64,000 nt of DNA, from positions 13,770,279 through 13,834,278 of the forward strand of contig OX465298.1 of NCBI GenBank assembly GCA_949987735.1. The letters run 5' to 3'. A model generated the notes under the pieces. The model had not been told where the DNA came from, did no database searches, and was given only the letters and a program-made list of their open reading frames with translations. Position numbers and translations under genes: made by a program. Shown piece after piece: positions 1 through 11,136 of the stretch. Every line of letters begins with the position of its first letter. The stretch's first letter is position 1. Origin of the DNA: Leucophora obtusa (lineage: Eukaryota > Arthropoda > Insecta > Diptera > Anthomyiidae).

Positions 1-480
1 ATTCAAAAGTTCATTAACATTTGACGAAAATTCAAAATTGTTGTAGATTATTAATAAATTAAAAAGCTTGATAAAACTCGTTGAAAAGTGAAATAAATCG
101 TTGAATACTAAAAGGTAAAAAAACTAGTCGAAAAAGAATTGTTAATATTTAAAGACATTTCTCGTTGTTAATAGATAAAGAAAAACTCGTTGAAAAATTA
201 TTCGTCAATGGTTAGAAAAATAAAAACTCGTCGATATTACTCATAAATTGTTTCAGGTTTTTAAAAGTTAAAAAAACTTGTCGAATAGTCAAGTCAATCG
301 TAAACATTTAAAGAACAAAAAAATGTCGAAACCAGTAAAAGATATGAAGTTTGTTAATAAGATGAAAATATGATCATTACATAAATGAAATCGTATATGA
401 TTTCCGGGTTCAAAATTCAAAAGCTAAAAATATCAAAATTGTTAAATAAAGAAACGCTAAGTAAAACTAATCGAATTTGT
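1..480. repeat. Leader-like degenerate repeat, AAACTCGTCGAAA motif
   Basis: The motif AAACTCGTCGAAA and close variants recur irregularly through this intronic stretch. The same style of sequence returns at 3290-3780, just after the LTR-like promoter. Both look like decayed untranslated leader of one LTR retroelement. No gene is visible here apart from the intron of the flanking exon. Confidence 0.4.
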
Positions 481-540
481 TAATAAGATGTTTTCAAATT
501 GATAAAAATCAAATAAAATATACCAGAAAAAAGAACTCTG

Positions 541-548
541 TTTCTTAC
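541..548 (-). promoter_or_regulatory. 5' splice donor (GTAAGAAA)
   Basis: On the minus strand the coding frame stops at CAG and is followed by GTAAGAAA, a near-perfect metazoan donor. Reading through it adds a poor tail rich in hydrophobic and aromatic residues. The intron continues leftward out of the window. Confidence 0.8.
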
Positions 549-875
549 CTGCATGGCATAAGCCTTTCTCCATTTCATAATATGTTCTGCTTGAAATCTA
601 ACTTTAGATCTTAATTCCTCAATCATGGCACGAGCCGTATGTAAATCCTTTGGATCTTGATTCATCATATTCAAACGTACATTATTCGTATGCGTTGACA
701 CCGGTTCCGGGGGTGGCCATTGAAATTCCAAAGGTGGCTGTGCAATAGCATCTGTAGGCAGTGAACCGCGAGGAGCACCAGCATTTTTAGGTTTAGGTGT
801 TGTGGGGCCAGCTGACGAGGAAGTGGGCCTAGGCAGAGGTTGTGTAGGGGGTTGTTTTTGTACACTACAAGCCAT
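549..875 (-). CDS. Protein-coding exon (probable first coding exon), proline-rich plus helical segment, gene unidentified
   Basis: This is the only convincing host coding exon in the window. Read on the minus strand, the ATG at 875-873 sits in a strong context (ACCATGG) and opens 109 codons that end exactly at a consensus donor (ATGCAG then GTAAGA) after 549, phase 0. The protein begins MACSVQKQPPTQPLPRP and residues 1-70 are rich in Pro, Ser and Thr, probably disordered. From about residue 75 it becomes charged and helical (ARAMIEELRSKVRFQAEHI, then MKWRKAYAMQ), which suggests the start of a coiled coil. Base composition is clearly less A+T-rich than its surroundings. The frame is also open upstream for 14 codons to about 917, where ATGCAG near 907 could be a splice acceptor, so an internal exon is possible. 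The next exon lies left of the window. I do not recognise the family. Confidence is high that it is an exon and low on function. Confidence 0.8.
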
Positions 876-2210
876 GGTTATGGTTTTGGCAAAATGTGAA
901 GCTCGAGCTGCATACATTTACAGGCAGGTAAATTTAATCAATTTATATTATTAATAAATGTTCCTTATTAAAAACGGGAAAAATCTTTAAATATAATACG
1001 TTTCTTTTAATGACATTTATTTAGTTATTGTGTTTAAGTTGTGCTTTTTAAAAACTATATCCTGCAATGGAAGGAGAAAAAGAAAAAAAAAATTAGAAAT
1101 ACAGTTTTTTCATAGTTTTAATTATAAGCACTGGCTCATTATCATTAAACAAAACAACACAGCTGTTTAATTACTACCATATTAAGGATAAAAGATTTTA
1201 ATCCTGTACTCGTTTTATATATTTTTTCATTAAAAATAAATTCTCTTAATTACAATACTTTGTCTATAAAATGCTTTTGTTGAAAATAATTTAATAAAGA
1301 CTATTAATATTAAGTTTGTTAATGAATATGGTAATTTTCAGTATTAGTTTACAGTAACTGTAATGAGCAACTGATGTGAATAATTACATTTTTTTTTAAT
1401 CTAATTATGTGTATTTTGTGTGAAGTATATTAACACAATAGGAGTTTTAATATAAACTCGTATTCTACTCGTAGACGGCGTAAACCTTGTATGTTTATGA
1501 GTTTAATGTCAAACTCTATACATAAAAAATATGGTTTGTATTTATACAAGGTTTATAAGGAATTTACTACGGGTTTTTATAAAAACCCTTAATGTCTTTA
1601 TGCTACGAGCACACCTAAGCGTATGAGTGTTATAAATTTTAGTTAAAACCACCTTAACGTATGATAGATATTAATTCAATAAATATTTACAGTTAGCCCC
1701 AATATACACCACAACCACAACATAGTAGTTATTAAAAACTTATAGGTTTTGATTCAAAATTTCTATGGAATTGACAATACAATTAGTTTAAAAAAATTTT
1801 TAGTTTTTGGTTAAGAGTAAATGTAGTGTTAATGTTTTTACTTTTATTCATGAGTTAAAGAATGTGGGAAAAACAAAGTAATCGTGAATTTTTATAAATA
1901 TACAGAGCTTCGAAAAAATTAATTCCCTAATTCTCTTTTTTTGAACTGAATTTATATGTTAAGAATGAATTCTCTGACAAAACTTAAGGAATTAAATGAA
2001 CTCCCTTCTTTTCCATTCTTGAAGCTTGAAGGATTGCATTGTAATTCATTCAATTCTACTTAATTAAATTTCTGGTCAAGGAATTCATTTAATTGTGTAA
2101 TTATTTCCATGTACGAAAGTAGTCAAAAGGTTAAATAGCGTCAATGACATATTTGTTAAATAAAATTTGTTTTTTAAATGAAAAACTTAAAGCCAGGTAA
2201 ATAACTACCA
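876..2210. other. A+T-rich non-coding stretch
   Basis: No gene is seen. It holds an imperfect inverted repeat at about 1463-1580 (TAAACCTTGTAT against ATACAAGGTTTA) and two variants of the dispersed GCGTATGA motif at 1619 and 1657. It is either upstream flank or intron of the minus-strand exon gene. Confidence 0.5.
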
Positions 2211-2330
2211 AAGTTAGTTCCTTTAGCGAATTAAAAGAAGAAGTTAACTCCTTTAGGGTATTAAAATAAAAATTTAATTCCTTCAGGAAATTAAACAAAA
2301 AAGTTAGTTCTTTCGGGAAATTAAGTAAAA
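2211..2330. repeat. 30-bp minisatellite, four units
   Basis: Four consecutive 30-bp units start at 2211, 2241, 2271 and 2301, each resembling AAGTTAGTTCCTTTAG followed by an ATTAAA-rich half. On the minus strand the repeat reads as a ten-residue peptide repeat around LKEL, which explains the open frame at 2131-2358. I treat that frame as non-coding. Confidence 0.85.
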
Positions 2331-2339
2331 CTTTGTTGG

Positions 2340-2700
2340 TGTCTCGGCTAAAAACCAAGTGGTTTGTGTCTCCGCTATGAATTCCAGAGTATTAATAGGT
2401 TTTTTAAAAGTAAAATTTATAGAAATTTTATGAACCAAAAAAAATCTATAAAGCAATATTGCATCTAGAAATCTTTTTATGATGAAAAATTTATAGAATT
2501 TTTATGAAAAAATCCTAAAAATCTAAAAAATCTATAGATGCAATATTGCTTACAACAATTAAAGAATTTCAGAGTATTCATAGCGGAGACACCAACCACT
2601 TGGTTTTTAGTTGAGACACCAACCAAGTTATACTTAGCCAAGACACAAACCATATCCAAGACACAAACCACTTTATTCTTAGCCGAGACGCAAACCAATT
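2340..2700. repeat. Inverted repeat with a short tandem array on its right side
   Basis: The left arm around 2340-2380 (GTCTCGGCTAAAAACCAAG) is mirrored by 2577-2619 (CTTGGTTTTTAGTTGAGAC). An inner pair carries GCAATATTGCATCTA near 2453 and TAGATGCAATATTGC near 2536. To the right of the second arm, three or four short units like AGCCAAGACACAAACCA run to about 2700. It is probably a foldback element with an amplified end. Confidence 0.65.
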
Positions 2701-2780
2701 TACAGTATAACACTTTACATATATATTTATATCCCGTTTCTCGGGATATTTTTATTCTACAACCATGGCTAACAAACTGG

Positions 2781-3140
2781 GTGCCTCTAGAACCTTCTAG
2801 TTTGTTCTACAAATAATCTGGATGTCTTTGGAACATTCGAGCTCATTCTAGAATCGCAGACATTACTCTATAAAAGTGCTGCAGCTTAGGTTTGGAGAGA
2901 CAGTCGCGCATTAGCATTATTGGAGTTAAGTTGTGCTAAGTCAGTCACGCAGTAGGGTTTGTACAGTTCAGTTGAGCTCTAGTAAACTATTGTGAAATTG
3001 TTTGTAACTTAATAAAGTGTTAAAGAAATAAATAATAAATAGCAAACAAAAAGTGTGTGTGTTTTAGTTATTTTTAATTGCACCAGCCAAGTTTATTTAA
3101 AGGAAATAAACGTATGTTTTTGAAGGTAAAACGTAACAAT
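2781..3140 (+). mobile_element. LTR-like promoter, transcribed and polyadenylation region (solo LTR candidate)
   Basis: In order, the stretch shows three heat-shock-element-like blocks, a TATA box (TATAAAAG at 2869-2876), a less A+T-rich segment with typical initiator-rich sequence, an AATAAA near 3011, and an LTR-like terminus GTAACA near 3139 followed by TTGGTGTCTG, a possible primer-binding site. The terminus and the sequence after it are then repeated imperfectly at about 3190-3255. No gag or pol is present downstream. The left LTR boundary cannot be fixed. The alternative is a host promoter with a non-coding first exon. LTR status is inferred from layout only. Confidence 0.45.
2789..2853 (+). 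promoter_or_regulatory. Cluster of heat-shock-element-like sites
   Basis: Three blocks of alternating GAA/TTC pentamers lie 16 to 80 bp upstream of the TATA box: AGAACCTTCTAG at 2789-2800, GAACATTC at 2831-2838 and TTCTAGAA at 2846-2853. Heat-shock factor binds inverted nGAAn units, and hsp70-type promoters place such blocks just upstream of TATA. Function is inferred. Confidence 0.55.
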
Positions 3141-3790
3141 TGGTGTCTGAATTTAGATTGGTTATTTTGATTGCAATAGAAAATAATCCAGTTTATCCAA
3201 AGGAGATAAATCAACGTTTTTAAAAAGTCAAAACGTAACAATATGGATTTAGATTAAAAAAAACTTATCGAATCTTGATCGAAATGAAAATTATAAATTT
3301 AGGAAAATTATTGTTGAATTTTAAGGAAATTCAAAACTGGTCGAAATTTTAAAACTCGACGAAATTTTGAAACTCGCCGAAAAAGAAAACTTCAATATAA
3401 AGACCATCTTGAGTTGTTAAGGAAAAATTCAAACAAATAATTTTTCAATAATATAAATTTTAAAACTCGTCGAAATTAGTCAATATTGCAAAATGGTTAA
3501 TTGTTAAAAATATATTATATATATATATATATATATATTGATTCCTTTCGTTCCTATAAGGAGCATAGGGCCTTAAAAATATATTAAACTCGCATAATTT
3601 TTAAAATTTTTGTTTGTACATTAGAAAAATGACAAAAGCTGAAAATTTTAAAAATGGCAGAGATATTGTTGAGGAGTTTTAAATTCACTCAAACTGATCG
3701 AAAATGCAAAAGTATTTGGTTGAAGTTATACTTAAACAAGGATATCAAAAACTCATCGAAATAGAAAAATGAAATAGAAAAACGATCTTA
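3141..3790 (+). repeat. Post-LTR leader remnant with AAACTCGTCGAAA repeats
   Basis: It follows the LTR-like terminus and contains repeated TCGAAATTTTAAAACTCG-type segments like those at 1-480. A dinucleotide (AT)n tract lies at 3511-3539. No coding frame with similarity to gag is visible. Confidence 0.4.
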
Positions 3791-6700
3791 CACAGGGAAA
3801 TTTTTTACAGTTGGTTGCCAATCGCATCACACCACACCGATTCCATGGAACTGATTCCGAAACCGGTTCCACGGATCTTGCCAACCAACCCAATTCTGCA
3901 ACTTGTTCCACTGCAACCGATTTCCCGAAGTTACCAGAAACCAAATAGAGTCGATGCTCAGAAAATTGCAAGTTGTAATCAAATCAAATAGAAAGCAAAC
4001 AAAATACAAAATTCTCCAAAATTCTTTTAGTCTTCTTTATTTTTACTGTACAATTTCTTTTGAAATATGAAGTATTCTTTGTGTTTGTTGAATATTTTTA
4101 GCAATTGCAAGAGTTTTGTTATTTTTTTTTAGTTTTTTAAAAAACATAAAATGTTGAATTAAATGATAAAGAAAATTACTAAAATGAAGCTGAAAACATA
4201 AAAGTCTAACGTGTACAGTTTCTTTTGACGTTCACGGCATGAATTTTTTTCCAGGTGACCCAACGTGAATTATTTTTTTGTGAGAAAATTTTTCAAATGA
4301 ATAAAAACAATTTATTCACAATTTAAAGATTTTTTTTTAGAAAATTTTTTGAATTTGCGACATTTAATTATAGTTAAGCAATAACTTCTGGTTATTTACA
4401 ATAATAATATTTTTGATAGATATTTTTAGATCAAAATTGGTGTTTCTTAATTTATCTTTATATTTCGTAGACACCTAAGCGTATGATTAACATTATGTTT
4501 TCCTTTATAAAATTCCACCTAAGCGTATGATTATTATTGTTTCATATAGCAGACACTTAAACATATGGGTATTATATTGTTTTCTTTTTGTATTCAAACA
4601 CTATCACTTCCTTGTAAAATCTTTGCAAATCTTGTAAAGCGATTTTAAAAGATTATTCTTGTCTTTTATGTTGCTTGAAAGATTGACACATAAATTTCCA
4701 ATGTATAAATATTTTTGTAGCCTTTTTTCTTTTTATGGGGCTTTCTATTGCCATATGCTGTTATTTCCACGTGTTGTTTATGTTGGTTTAACATTATATG
4801 TATTTTTTAAAGGGTTTTTCTCTTTTATACAGTGGTTATATGCTGTTACTTCTGAATACTCATTTTGTAATCTTAGACAAGAATTTGAAAGGAATTTTAT
4901 TGAAGTTTTTTTTGTTGGTGTATTTTCCTCAAACAGAAATCGTAAATTATGAGTTATCAATATATGACCAAAGTTTTAATGTTTTTGTTTTTTTTTTTCT
5001 TTGTATAACATAAATTTTGCTTTTGTTTGTTGTTTTCTTGTTTGTTTTATATATTTTAGCCTAAAGTTATGTATGCACGTTTGTTAGCATCTTAAAGTTT
5101 GTATATAAATATTTAAAATAAAATAAAGCATAAAAGAAGAGACAGTGTTATGATGAAAAGCTTTAAATTTTTATAGTATTAGTAATAACTAAATTAACAA
5201 ACGAAAACTGTTTGATGTAATTGTCGTACATCAGAAATATTCTCAAATTTCTTTTAATAAAATCGTAAAGCCTTGCTGGAAATATGCTATTTGTCAGAAT
5301 ATTTTTCACAATTTTTGTTCTAGCAATTAGAAATTAATAATTATTTTCTATGCTGGAACTATTTTTCTAAATAAATCCCTAATGATTTCCTCAGATTTGT
5401 GTAAACATTATTAAATTATTACCAAAATACTATAACTACTCAATAATTAATATTAATCATACGCTCCAGAGTTCCATATAAATTGTATATAAGAAAATGT
5501 ATTACAAAAACTTTAGCTAAAATCTTGAATTATATATGTATAAGCGTATACAACTAATTTGCATTTAACAATAACATTAGCATTAATATTCTTTTTACTT
5601 ATTTTAGCTCAAACAAACCACTTGATGATACTTTCCGTTTGTTCGTTTGTTATTTATAATTAATGAAAAATCATCTCCCCCCAAAAAAAAAAAAATGTAC
5701 AAATTTGTTGATGTTATTCCAAATTAGGCTTTTTCATATTCAAAGAAAAGGAAAAATTATAAACAAGATAGCTTTTGTTATCTTAGGACTTTATCTTTCA
5801 TTTCCGATATGGAATATGTATTTACCAAAATGGATTTTCGAAACCTTGAACTTTTATTTTCATCCTCATCCAATTCTAATGAGCAGGTAGTATCTTGGAC
5901 ATGTATAGTTAGGTTTGAATTGAAGTCAGTCTGTTTTGTTTGGAATTTAAGAAACTCCTGTTTATTCATTCAGTTGTTAGATTAGAAAATTTGTTAGTGT
6001 TTAGTTACGAGTATTAACATTGTTAATGTAAACAATATTTATAAGTCATTTGAGACAAAAGCAACTCAAAGATATTATTTAAAATGTAATGTCTAAAAGA
6101 AATGGTAAAAACAAAATTCTGAAATATATTTTGTAAAATAATTCACAGCTTCTAATAAATTTTCTACATCTTTCTCAACACACAATTTAAAGGCTTCGTT
6201 ACTCGACATCATCAATACATCTTCTGTTCCTATTTAACTCATTAATTCAGCTACGCAGAGATACATTACGTTTACGTCTGAGTAACTCAGGCATAAAATA
6301 TGTCTATTTTGTTTGGATTGTCTACAAATGTTGAAATTCGCCAGTGCATATATAACTTTAGGCTAAAATATTCCAAGCAAAATATATAACTTTAGGCTAA
6401 AATATTCCAAGCAAAATATATAAAAAAAACAACACTGTTTAAAATATATTATAAAGTAAAAATCCTTGGCAAAACGGAATAAATAAACATTAATAGCGTG
6501 TAGAAATAGCAGCATATAAAAAAGGAAAATAAATAATTGTACTTTGGGAAATTTAAAGAAGATAATCACATAAAATTGCTTGGAAAAATTATTAGAAAAA
6601 AACAAATCAAAAGTACTTCTTTAATGCAAAAGTAAAGAATTTATAAAATAAGGTAGCATTACTCCTACTTTTAGATGTCTTTCCAGTCTAATATTAATTA

Positions 6701-6985
6701 TCATATGATTATGTGACTTATTACGACAATAATGGTATACCCCAGTGACTGTGAAACAGTATTTTCAGGGTAGGATGATTCAGATGAATGTATGATGTTA
6801 TAATAAAACCAAGAAATACACTCTCAGAACAATTCCACTGTGGCACCCGAATTTTTTGCCAGCCGAATTTATTCGGTTGCCGCAACCTCTTCATTAGGTT
6901 GGGTCCTTTAAACGGCTTTGTAGAAGACCTATTTTAAATCAAATATTTATATATGTTTTTTTTTCTGTTGTTTTACGCAACACTA
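3790..6985. other. A+T-rich non-coding stretch with motif copies
   Basis: A less A+T-rich block at 3790-3960 carries ACCGGTTCC-like words but no recognisable protein. Dispersed GCGTATGATTA motif copies lie at 4479, 4523 and, inverted, 5446-5464. A short repeat at about 6215-6290 (AATTCAGCTACGCAGAGATA) recurs inverted near 34410-34460, and a 39-bp direct duplication lies near 6355-6420. Short open frames here look like chance frames. Confidence 0.5.
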
Positions 6986-6989
6986 GAGC

Positions 6990-7344
6990 GTACATTAGAG
7001 CGTACCACCTTACAGGCAAAAAAAAGTGCGCCGTACACCCTCCAATATGAAGTATTTTTGCAAGGAGGTTTCAAAAAAAAATTTTTTATTTTTTTATGCC
7101 GAACGTAGGGGTCGCCATTTTACATTTTTCGTTATATCTTTGGTATTTACAGTCGGATCTTAAAGTATGATACATCGATAGTCTCCTCGAGGCAAAAAAA
7201 TTGATATATTACACTTTAAAATCCGATTTTAAATGCCAAAGCTATAACAAAAAATTAAAAAAGGCGACCCCTATGGTCCGCAAAAAAAAATTCATATTTG
7301 AGGGTTTACGGCGAACTTTTTTTTTGAGGTACGGTCTCCTGTAC
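6990..7344. mobile_element. Foldback element, family F, compact copy
   Basis: Ends are GTACATTAGAGCGTACC and GGTACGGTCTCCTGTAC, which are mutual inverted repeats. The whole 355 bp folds back: GCCGAACGTAGGGGTCGCC on the left pairs with GGCGACCCCTATGGTCCGC on the right, around a centre containing CTCCTCGAGG. Related copies lie at 26825-27445, 54832-55245 and 60046-60679, with a divergent one at 50212-50620. No transposase is present, so it is non-autonomous. TA flanks on the best copies suggest a TA-targeting system. Confidence 0.8.
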
Positions 7345-8251
7345 ACATTTTTATTCCAATAAATACTGTTGCACGGATTATTTGACCTTATTGTCAAATA
7401 ATCAGAAATATAATCATGAATTAGTCACTTAACAATCCTTTGTTTGACTCTGTATATAAACATTAATACAAAAAGTGTAGGTGCGTGTTTTAATATTAAA
7501 TCAATGTACTACAACAAGTAATTAACTTTTTCCAGAAATGAAAAATGAGAAAAAAAAACAAAAATAAACTACACTTACACATATGTTTAAAGCACATATG
7601 ACACATATGTATGTGTTAGTTGAAACTATAGTAATTCTTGATAATATTTATAATTCCACCCATAGAAAACAATTATAATACAATCAACACTTGTAACTAA
7701 ATATGGGTTGTTAAAACAGAGGAGGGCGTAATTGTTTTTAAAGGAAAAAAAAATTTAATATATATTAACAGCAGTAGTTTTTGTTTTACTATTAGGTAGT
7801 TAAATATTTAGATTGACTTTAAAGGAAATATACAATAATAAATTTAAAATACACTTTGCTTGTTTTTTTTTATAAAACATAATTGTAACGTGCAAATTTG
7901 AATGGTTTCTTGAAAATGCTCACATTCGAAAGTTTTAATTGGTTAAAACTATTTTATATACATATTTATAAAGCTTTTCATAGCAACTATCACGCTATAG
8001 GGAAAAGTATATCGTATATTTAAATCCTAATGTCAAATTTACAGTATATTTTGTCCTATATGAAACGAATATAAAATGGAACAACTTTTTAAATTTTTAA
8101 CAAAAGTGGACAGAGTGCGCGTAGTTAAATACTGACCAATTTAACATTTTATGAAAATTTTATTTTATTTCGTAGTTCTTTTAAATTTTCTGTTAAAAGT
8201 TGTTGAATGAATCATACCAATTCAGAAGTTAACTGATTTTTAACTGATGTA
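7345..8251. other. A+T-rich non-coding stretch
   Basis: I see no gene, RNA gene or clear repeat here beyond short palindromes around ACATATGT near 7580-7610. Confidence 0.4.
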
Positions 8252-8885
8252 CATTCATAGAAATAAATCTATAAAAATAGCAGAAAAAGGAACTAAAAAT
8301 TAGCTAAAAATTATATTACAGAAATAACAATTAAATTAGCAGATTTTTTTTTGCTAAATACTAGTAAAATAAGAACAGAAAAAAGTAAAACTGTTAAATT
8401 TACAGAATTTTAGTTATATTTGAGTTAACTTTTAGTTAATTGAAAATGACAAATTGTACTGTAAAATTTACAGAAAATTTTGCTAAATAGTAGCAAAAAC
8501 AAACTGTTTATTAAATTAACATATATATTGTGAAAAAAAATTGTAAACTGCTGTTTCCAAATGGCTCTATTTTTATTTTCAAGAAAAAAAAATCGATAAA
8601 AACTTCGAAAATTTTAAACTTTTTCGTGATTATTTAGGCTACTAATTACTTAGCAAAATTTTTTGCTGATTTAAGTAGGTAAATTTGTTATTTTCTATTA
8701 ACAAAAATTTAACTCAAGTATAACCAAAATTCTGTACATTTAACAGTTTTATTTTTGTTGTTCCTATCTTACTAATATATAGCAAAAATAATCTGCTAAT
8801 TTAGCAGTTTTTTTCTGCAGCATACTTTTTAACTAATTTTTAGTAGTTTTAGCAAAATTTTTTACAGACATTTTTTCAATTAGTG
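8252..8885. mobile_element. TA-flanked inverted-repeat element, family G
   Basis: It is bounded by TA on both sides. The left end CATTCATAGAAATAAATC and the right end (inverted) CACTAATTGAAAAAATG are similar, and the arms share AACTAAAAATTAG and AGCAGAAAAA words in inverse order. The best-preserved relative is 58908-59616. It is non-autonomous and A+T-rich, with no open frame. A TA duplication fits the Tc1/mariner superfamily, but this is inferred. Confidence 0.7.
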
Positions 8886-9480
8886 TACTAACTGTTAGAC
8901 GACTGAGTTGACTACATACACACCAGAAGTTTGAGGTGTAAAATTTCAAGACTCCAGGAAACTTGAAAGAATCCGAAAATTCTCCATCGCTATTTTGGAT
9001 TTATCTCAGAAACTGTTTAGCCTATATTTATGTAACGTACGATTTTGGAAGCTCGGAATATCAGACAAATCGAGATTTAAACATTTCAAACATGTACTTA
9101 TTGAATTCTACCCTATACTATGGAATTTATTATATTTTTACGAAATTCGATTAATCTATTATAGAAAACTCTGGAATTTTCTGAAAGAGAATATCCCGAG
9201 AAACGGGATTTACCAAACATGTCAATCTGTTAACGTAACACTACATTTAAGTATACACCAAAGCATACGCTAAAATGTTAAATGCCATAAATAATATTAA
9301 GTGTTATAATCATAGACACTGAAAGCTTTTAGCATGTTCTACAATCACGAAGAAGGAAGTGGAATTTGCGCATTAACATTTGTGGTTGATTATTAAGATT
9401 TGGGCTGTAAAGTGTGTTTAGTTAGTAGCGCTCTAGTAAATCGTTGCATTAAAATCATTAGATTTTTTTGACGGGAACTT
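8886..9480. other. Non-coding stretch with possible second LTR-like fragment
   Basis: The palindrome ATATCCCGAGAAACGGGAT (9191-9209) is the inverse of one at 2729-2749 ahead of the LTR-like promoter. A GGAATTTTCTGAAAG block next to it resembles a heat-shock element. The stretch near 9370-9450 ends in GCTCTAGTAAA, as does the transcribed part of the 2.8-kb LTR candidate. The relationship is weak and tentative. Confidence 0.3.
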
Positions 9481-9580
9481 CAAATATATTCAAAGGACCT
9501 TCAAGGCTACTAACAGGACTTTCAAGGATATTCACTGGACCTTGAAGGATATTCACAACTCCTTCAAGGATATAACCTGG
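9480..9580. repeat. Short minisatellite, GGACCTTCAAGGATATTCAC-like units
   Basis: Several diverged units of about 25-30 bp follow one another, each built on TTCAAGGATATTCAC preceded by GGAC. No coding sense is apparent. Confidence 0.6.
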
Positions 9581-9786
9581 TATGACATACATATGTCCTT
9601 GTAAGCGTAAGTCGTCAGGATACAGGAGCTACTTTGAAAGGCAAGCTTCCTTTGTAAAATCTCTTTTACACAAAAAAAGCCAGTATAGTCAGCAAAAAAT
9701 GTTGCTGTGTCAGCAAATTTGTAGTCAGGAACGTGCCTGCAAAAAGCTGAAAATCAGCGAGCTGATATTTACCAAAAAAAAAATAG

Positions 9787-10286
9787 CACAGATGGTAACC
9801 GAAACGAATGCGGTTATCGTTAGGGTAACACTATTTCATTTCTTTCGGTATCGGTATTTTACGGATAACGGTATTCGAGTTATTTCGGTAACGGTATTTT
9901 AAGGGTAATGGTAGTCAGTTATTTCGGTGAATACCTCAATTTTTGTTGCAAAAAACAAACTAAAATAAAAACAAAATAAATTAATCAACTAAATTTATGT
10001 AAAATACTCAATAGCCACGCACAATTACCAAGAGCAGAGAATTAAAAATAATGGTAACGGCATTTTAAGGATAATGTTATTTCATTTATTTCGGTAACAT
10101 TGTTTTATGGGTATCGATATTTCATATATTTCGGTATATAACGGTATTTCACTTATTTTGGTAACGATATTTTAATGATAACGGTATTTGGATTATTTCG
10201 GTAACGGTATTTTAAGGGTAACGGTAGTCAGTTGAAATGGTTTTGAATCGATAACGGTATTTCAGCAGTATTGCCTGCGAACTCTG
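9787..10286. mobile_element. hAT-type MITE with internal GGTAACGGTATTTTAAGG minisatellite (copy 1)
   Basis: Perfect 8-bp target duplications AAAAATAG lie at 9779-9786 and 10287-10294. The ends CACAGATGGTAACCG and (inverted) CAGAGTTCGCAGGCAATAC are degenerate terminal inverted repeats. The interior is almost wholly a repeat of about 30 bp that alternates TTATTTCGGTAACGG with TATTTTAAGGATAACGG. A second copy with its own duplication is at 43066-43700. An 8-bp duplication with CA-G ends is characteristic of the hAT superfamily. No transposase is present. Confidence 0.8.
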
Positions 10287-10434
10287 AAAAATAGTAATCT
10301 CAGTTTTTCGAATACTTAGTCGATTGCAAATGAAAAAATTCTTGTTAAAATCAATAAAATTTTTGCTAAATATTAGTAGACTGAAAAAAACTAAAAAATT
10401 TGTAGAGTGTTTGCGCTGCGCAAGTAAGATTGTA

Positions 10435-11134
10435 CACTAGAAAGTAAACTACATTTGCTTAGGGTAATCCTGCGTTCGTACCAAACACATCTGGTAACAC
10501 TGTTAGTTAGTGTGGTGAGTTTATTGCACTAGTCGCAATAAACTGTCAAGTTGCAAAAAATGCACTAGCTAATGGCTTTTTGTTAATTAGTGTGTTTTTT
10601 GACAGACATAGAAAAAGAATACTGATAACTAGAAATTAAAATATTCTATCCATAAGACACCGTAGCTCCCGGTCTAAAATATGCAGAAAAATATACTGTA
10701 GTTTTTTAGCACATTATTTAAGAAACCTCGTGAAATATAAAAATGTCCAGACAATTCTAAATAACAAAAACGGAAATAAACTACGGCTTTTATTCAAAAT
10801 TATCTTAATTTTTTATTAAAAAATACAAAAAATTGTTTTTCGGACTTTCTATAATTTTATATATTTAGTTAGAATATTGTTCTACCTCAAGGCCAAAATC
10901 TCATATGATATTATAACATACATAAAATCAACTCAACAAGAATTTGGTACTATTGTGTATGAACTGTCTGATTTCTTAAAACTCCTGTCATAAATCAACA
11001 CTTTTGAAAGAGTTTTACCAAATCAGACAGAGTTTTGTTTAAATCAGTGTATCAACTAAAAATTTGTTAAAAATTAGTCAAACCGATTTGAAACCCATTT
11101 CAAAGATTTTTTTACTGACGTTTTCTTTTTAGTG
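10435..11134. mobile_element. Candidate family G-like inverted-repeat element
   Basis: It is flanked by TA at 10433-10434 and 11135-11136. The ends CACTAGAAAGTAAACT and (inverted) CACTAAAAAGAAAACG match at most positions. Its length of 700 bp equals that of other family G members, but the interior is only loosely similar, so the call is tentative. Confidence 0.45.
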
Positions 11135-11136
11135 TA

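Noticed and set aside
2781..3010. Host hsp70-type gene promoter
   Set aside because: No heat-shock protein coding sequence or long open frame follows within 3 kb; LTR-like features (polyadenylation signal, GTAACA terminus, leader repeats) fit better.
3753..4009. Two overlapping minus-strand open frames in a less A+T-rich block
   Set aside because: The block shares ACCGGTTCC-type words with dispersed repeat L, and the frames are short and unlike known proteins; coding is not supported.
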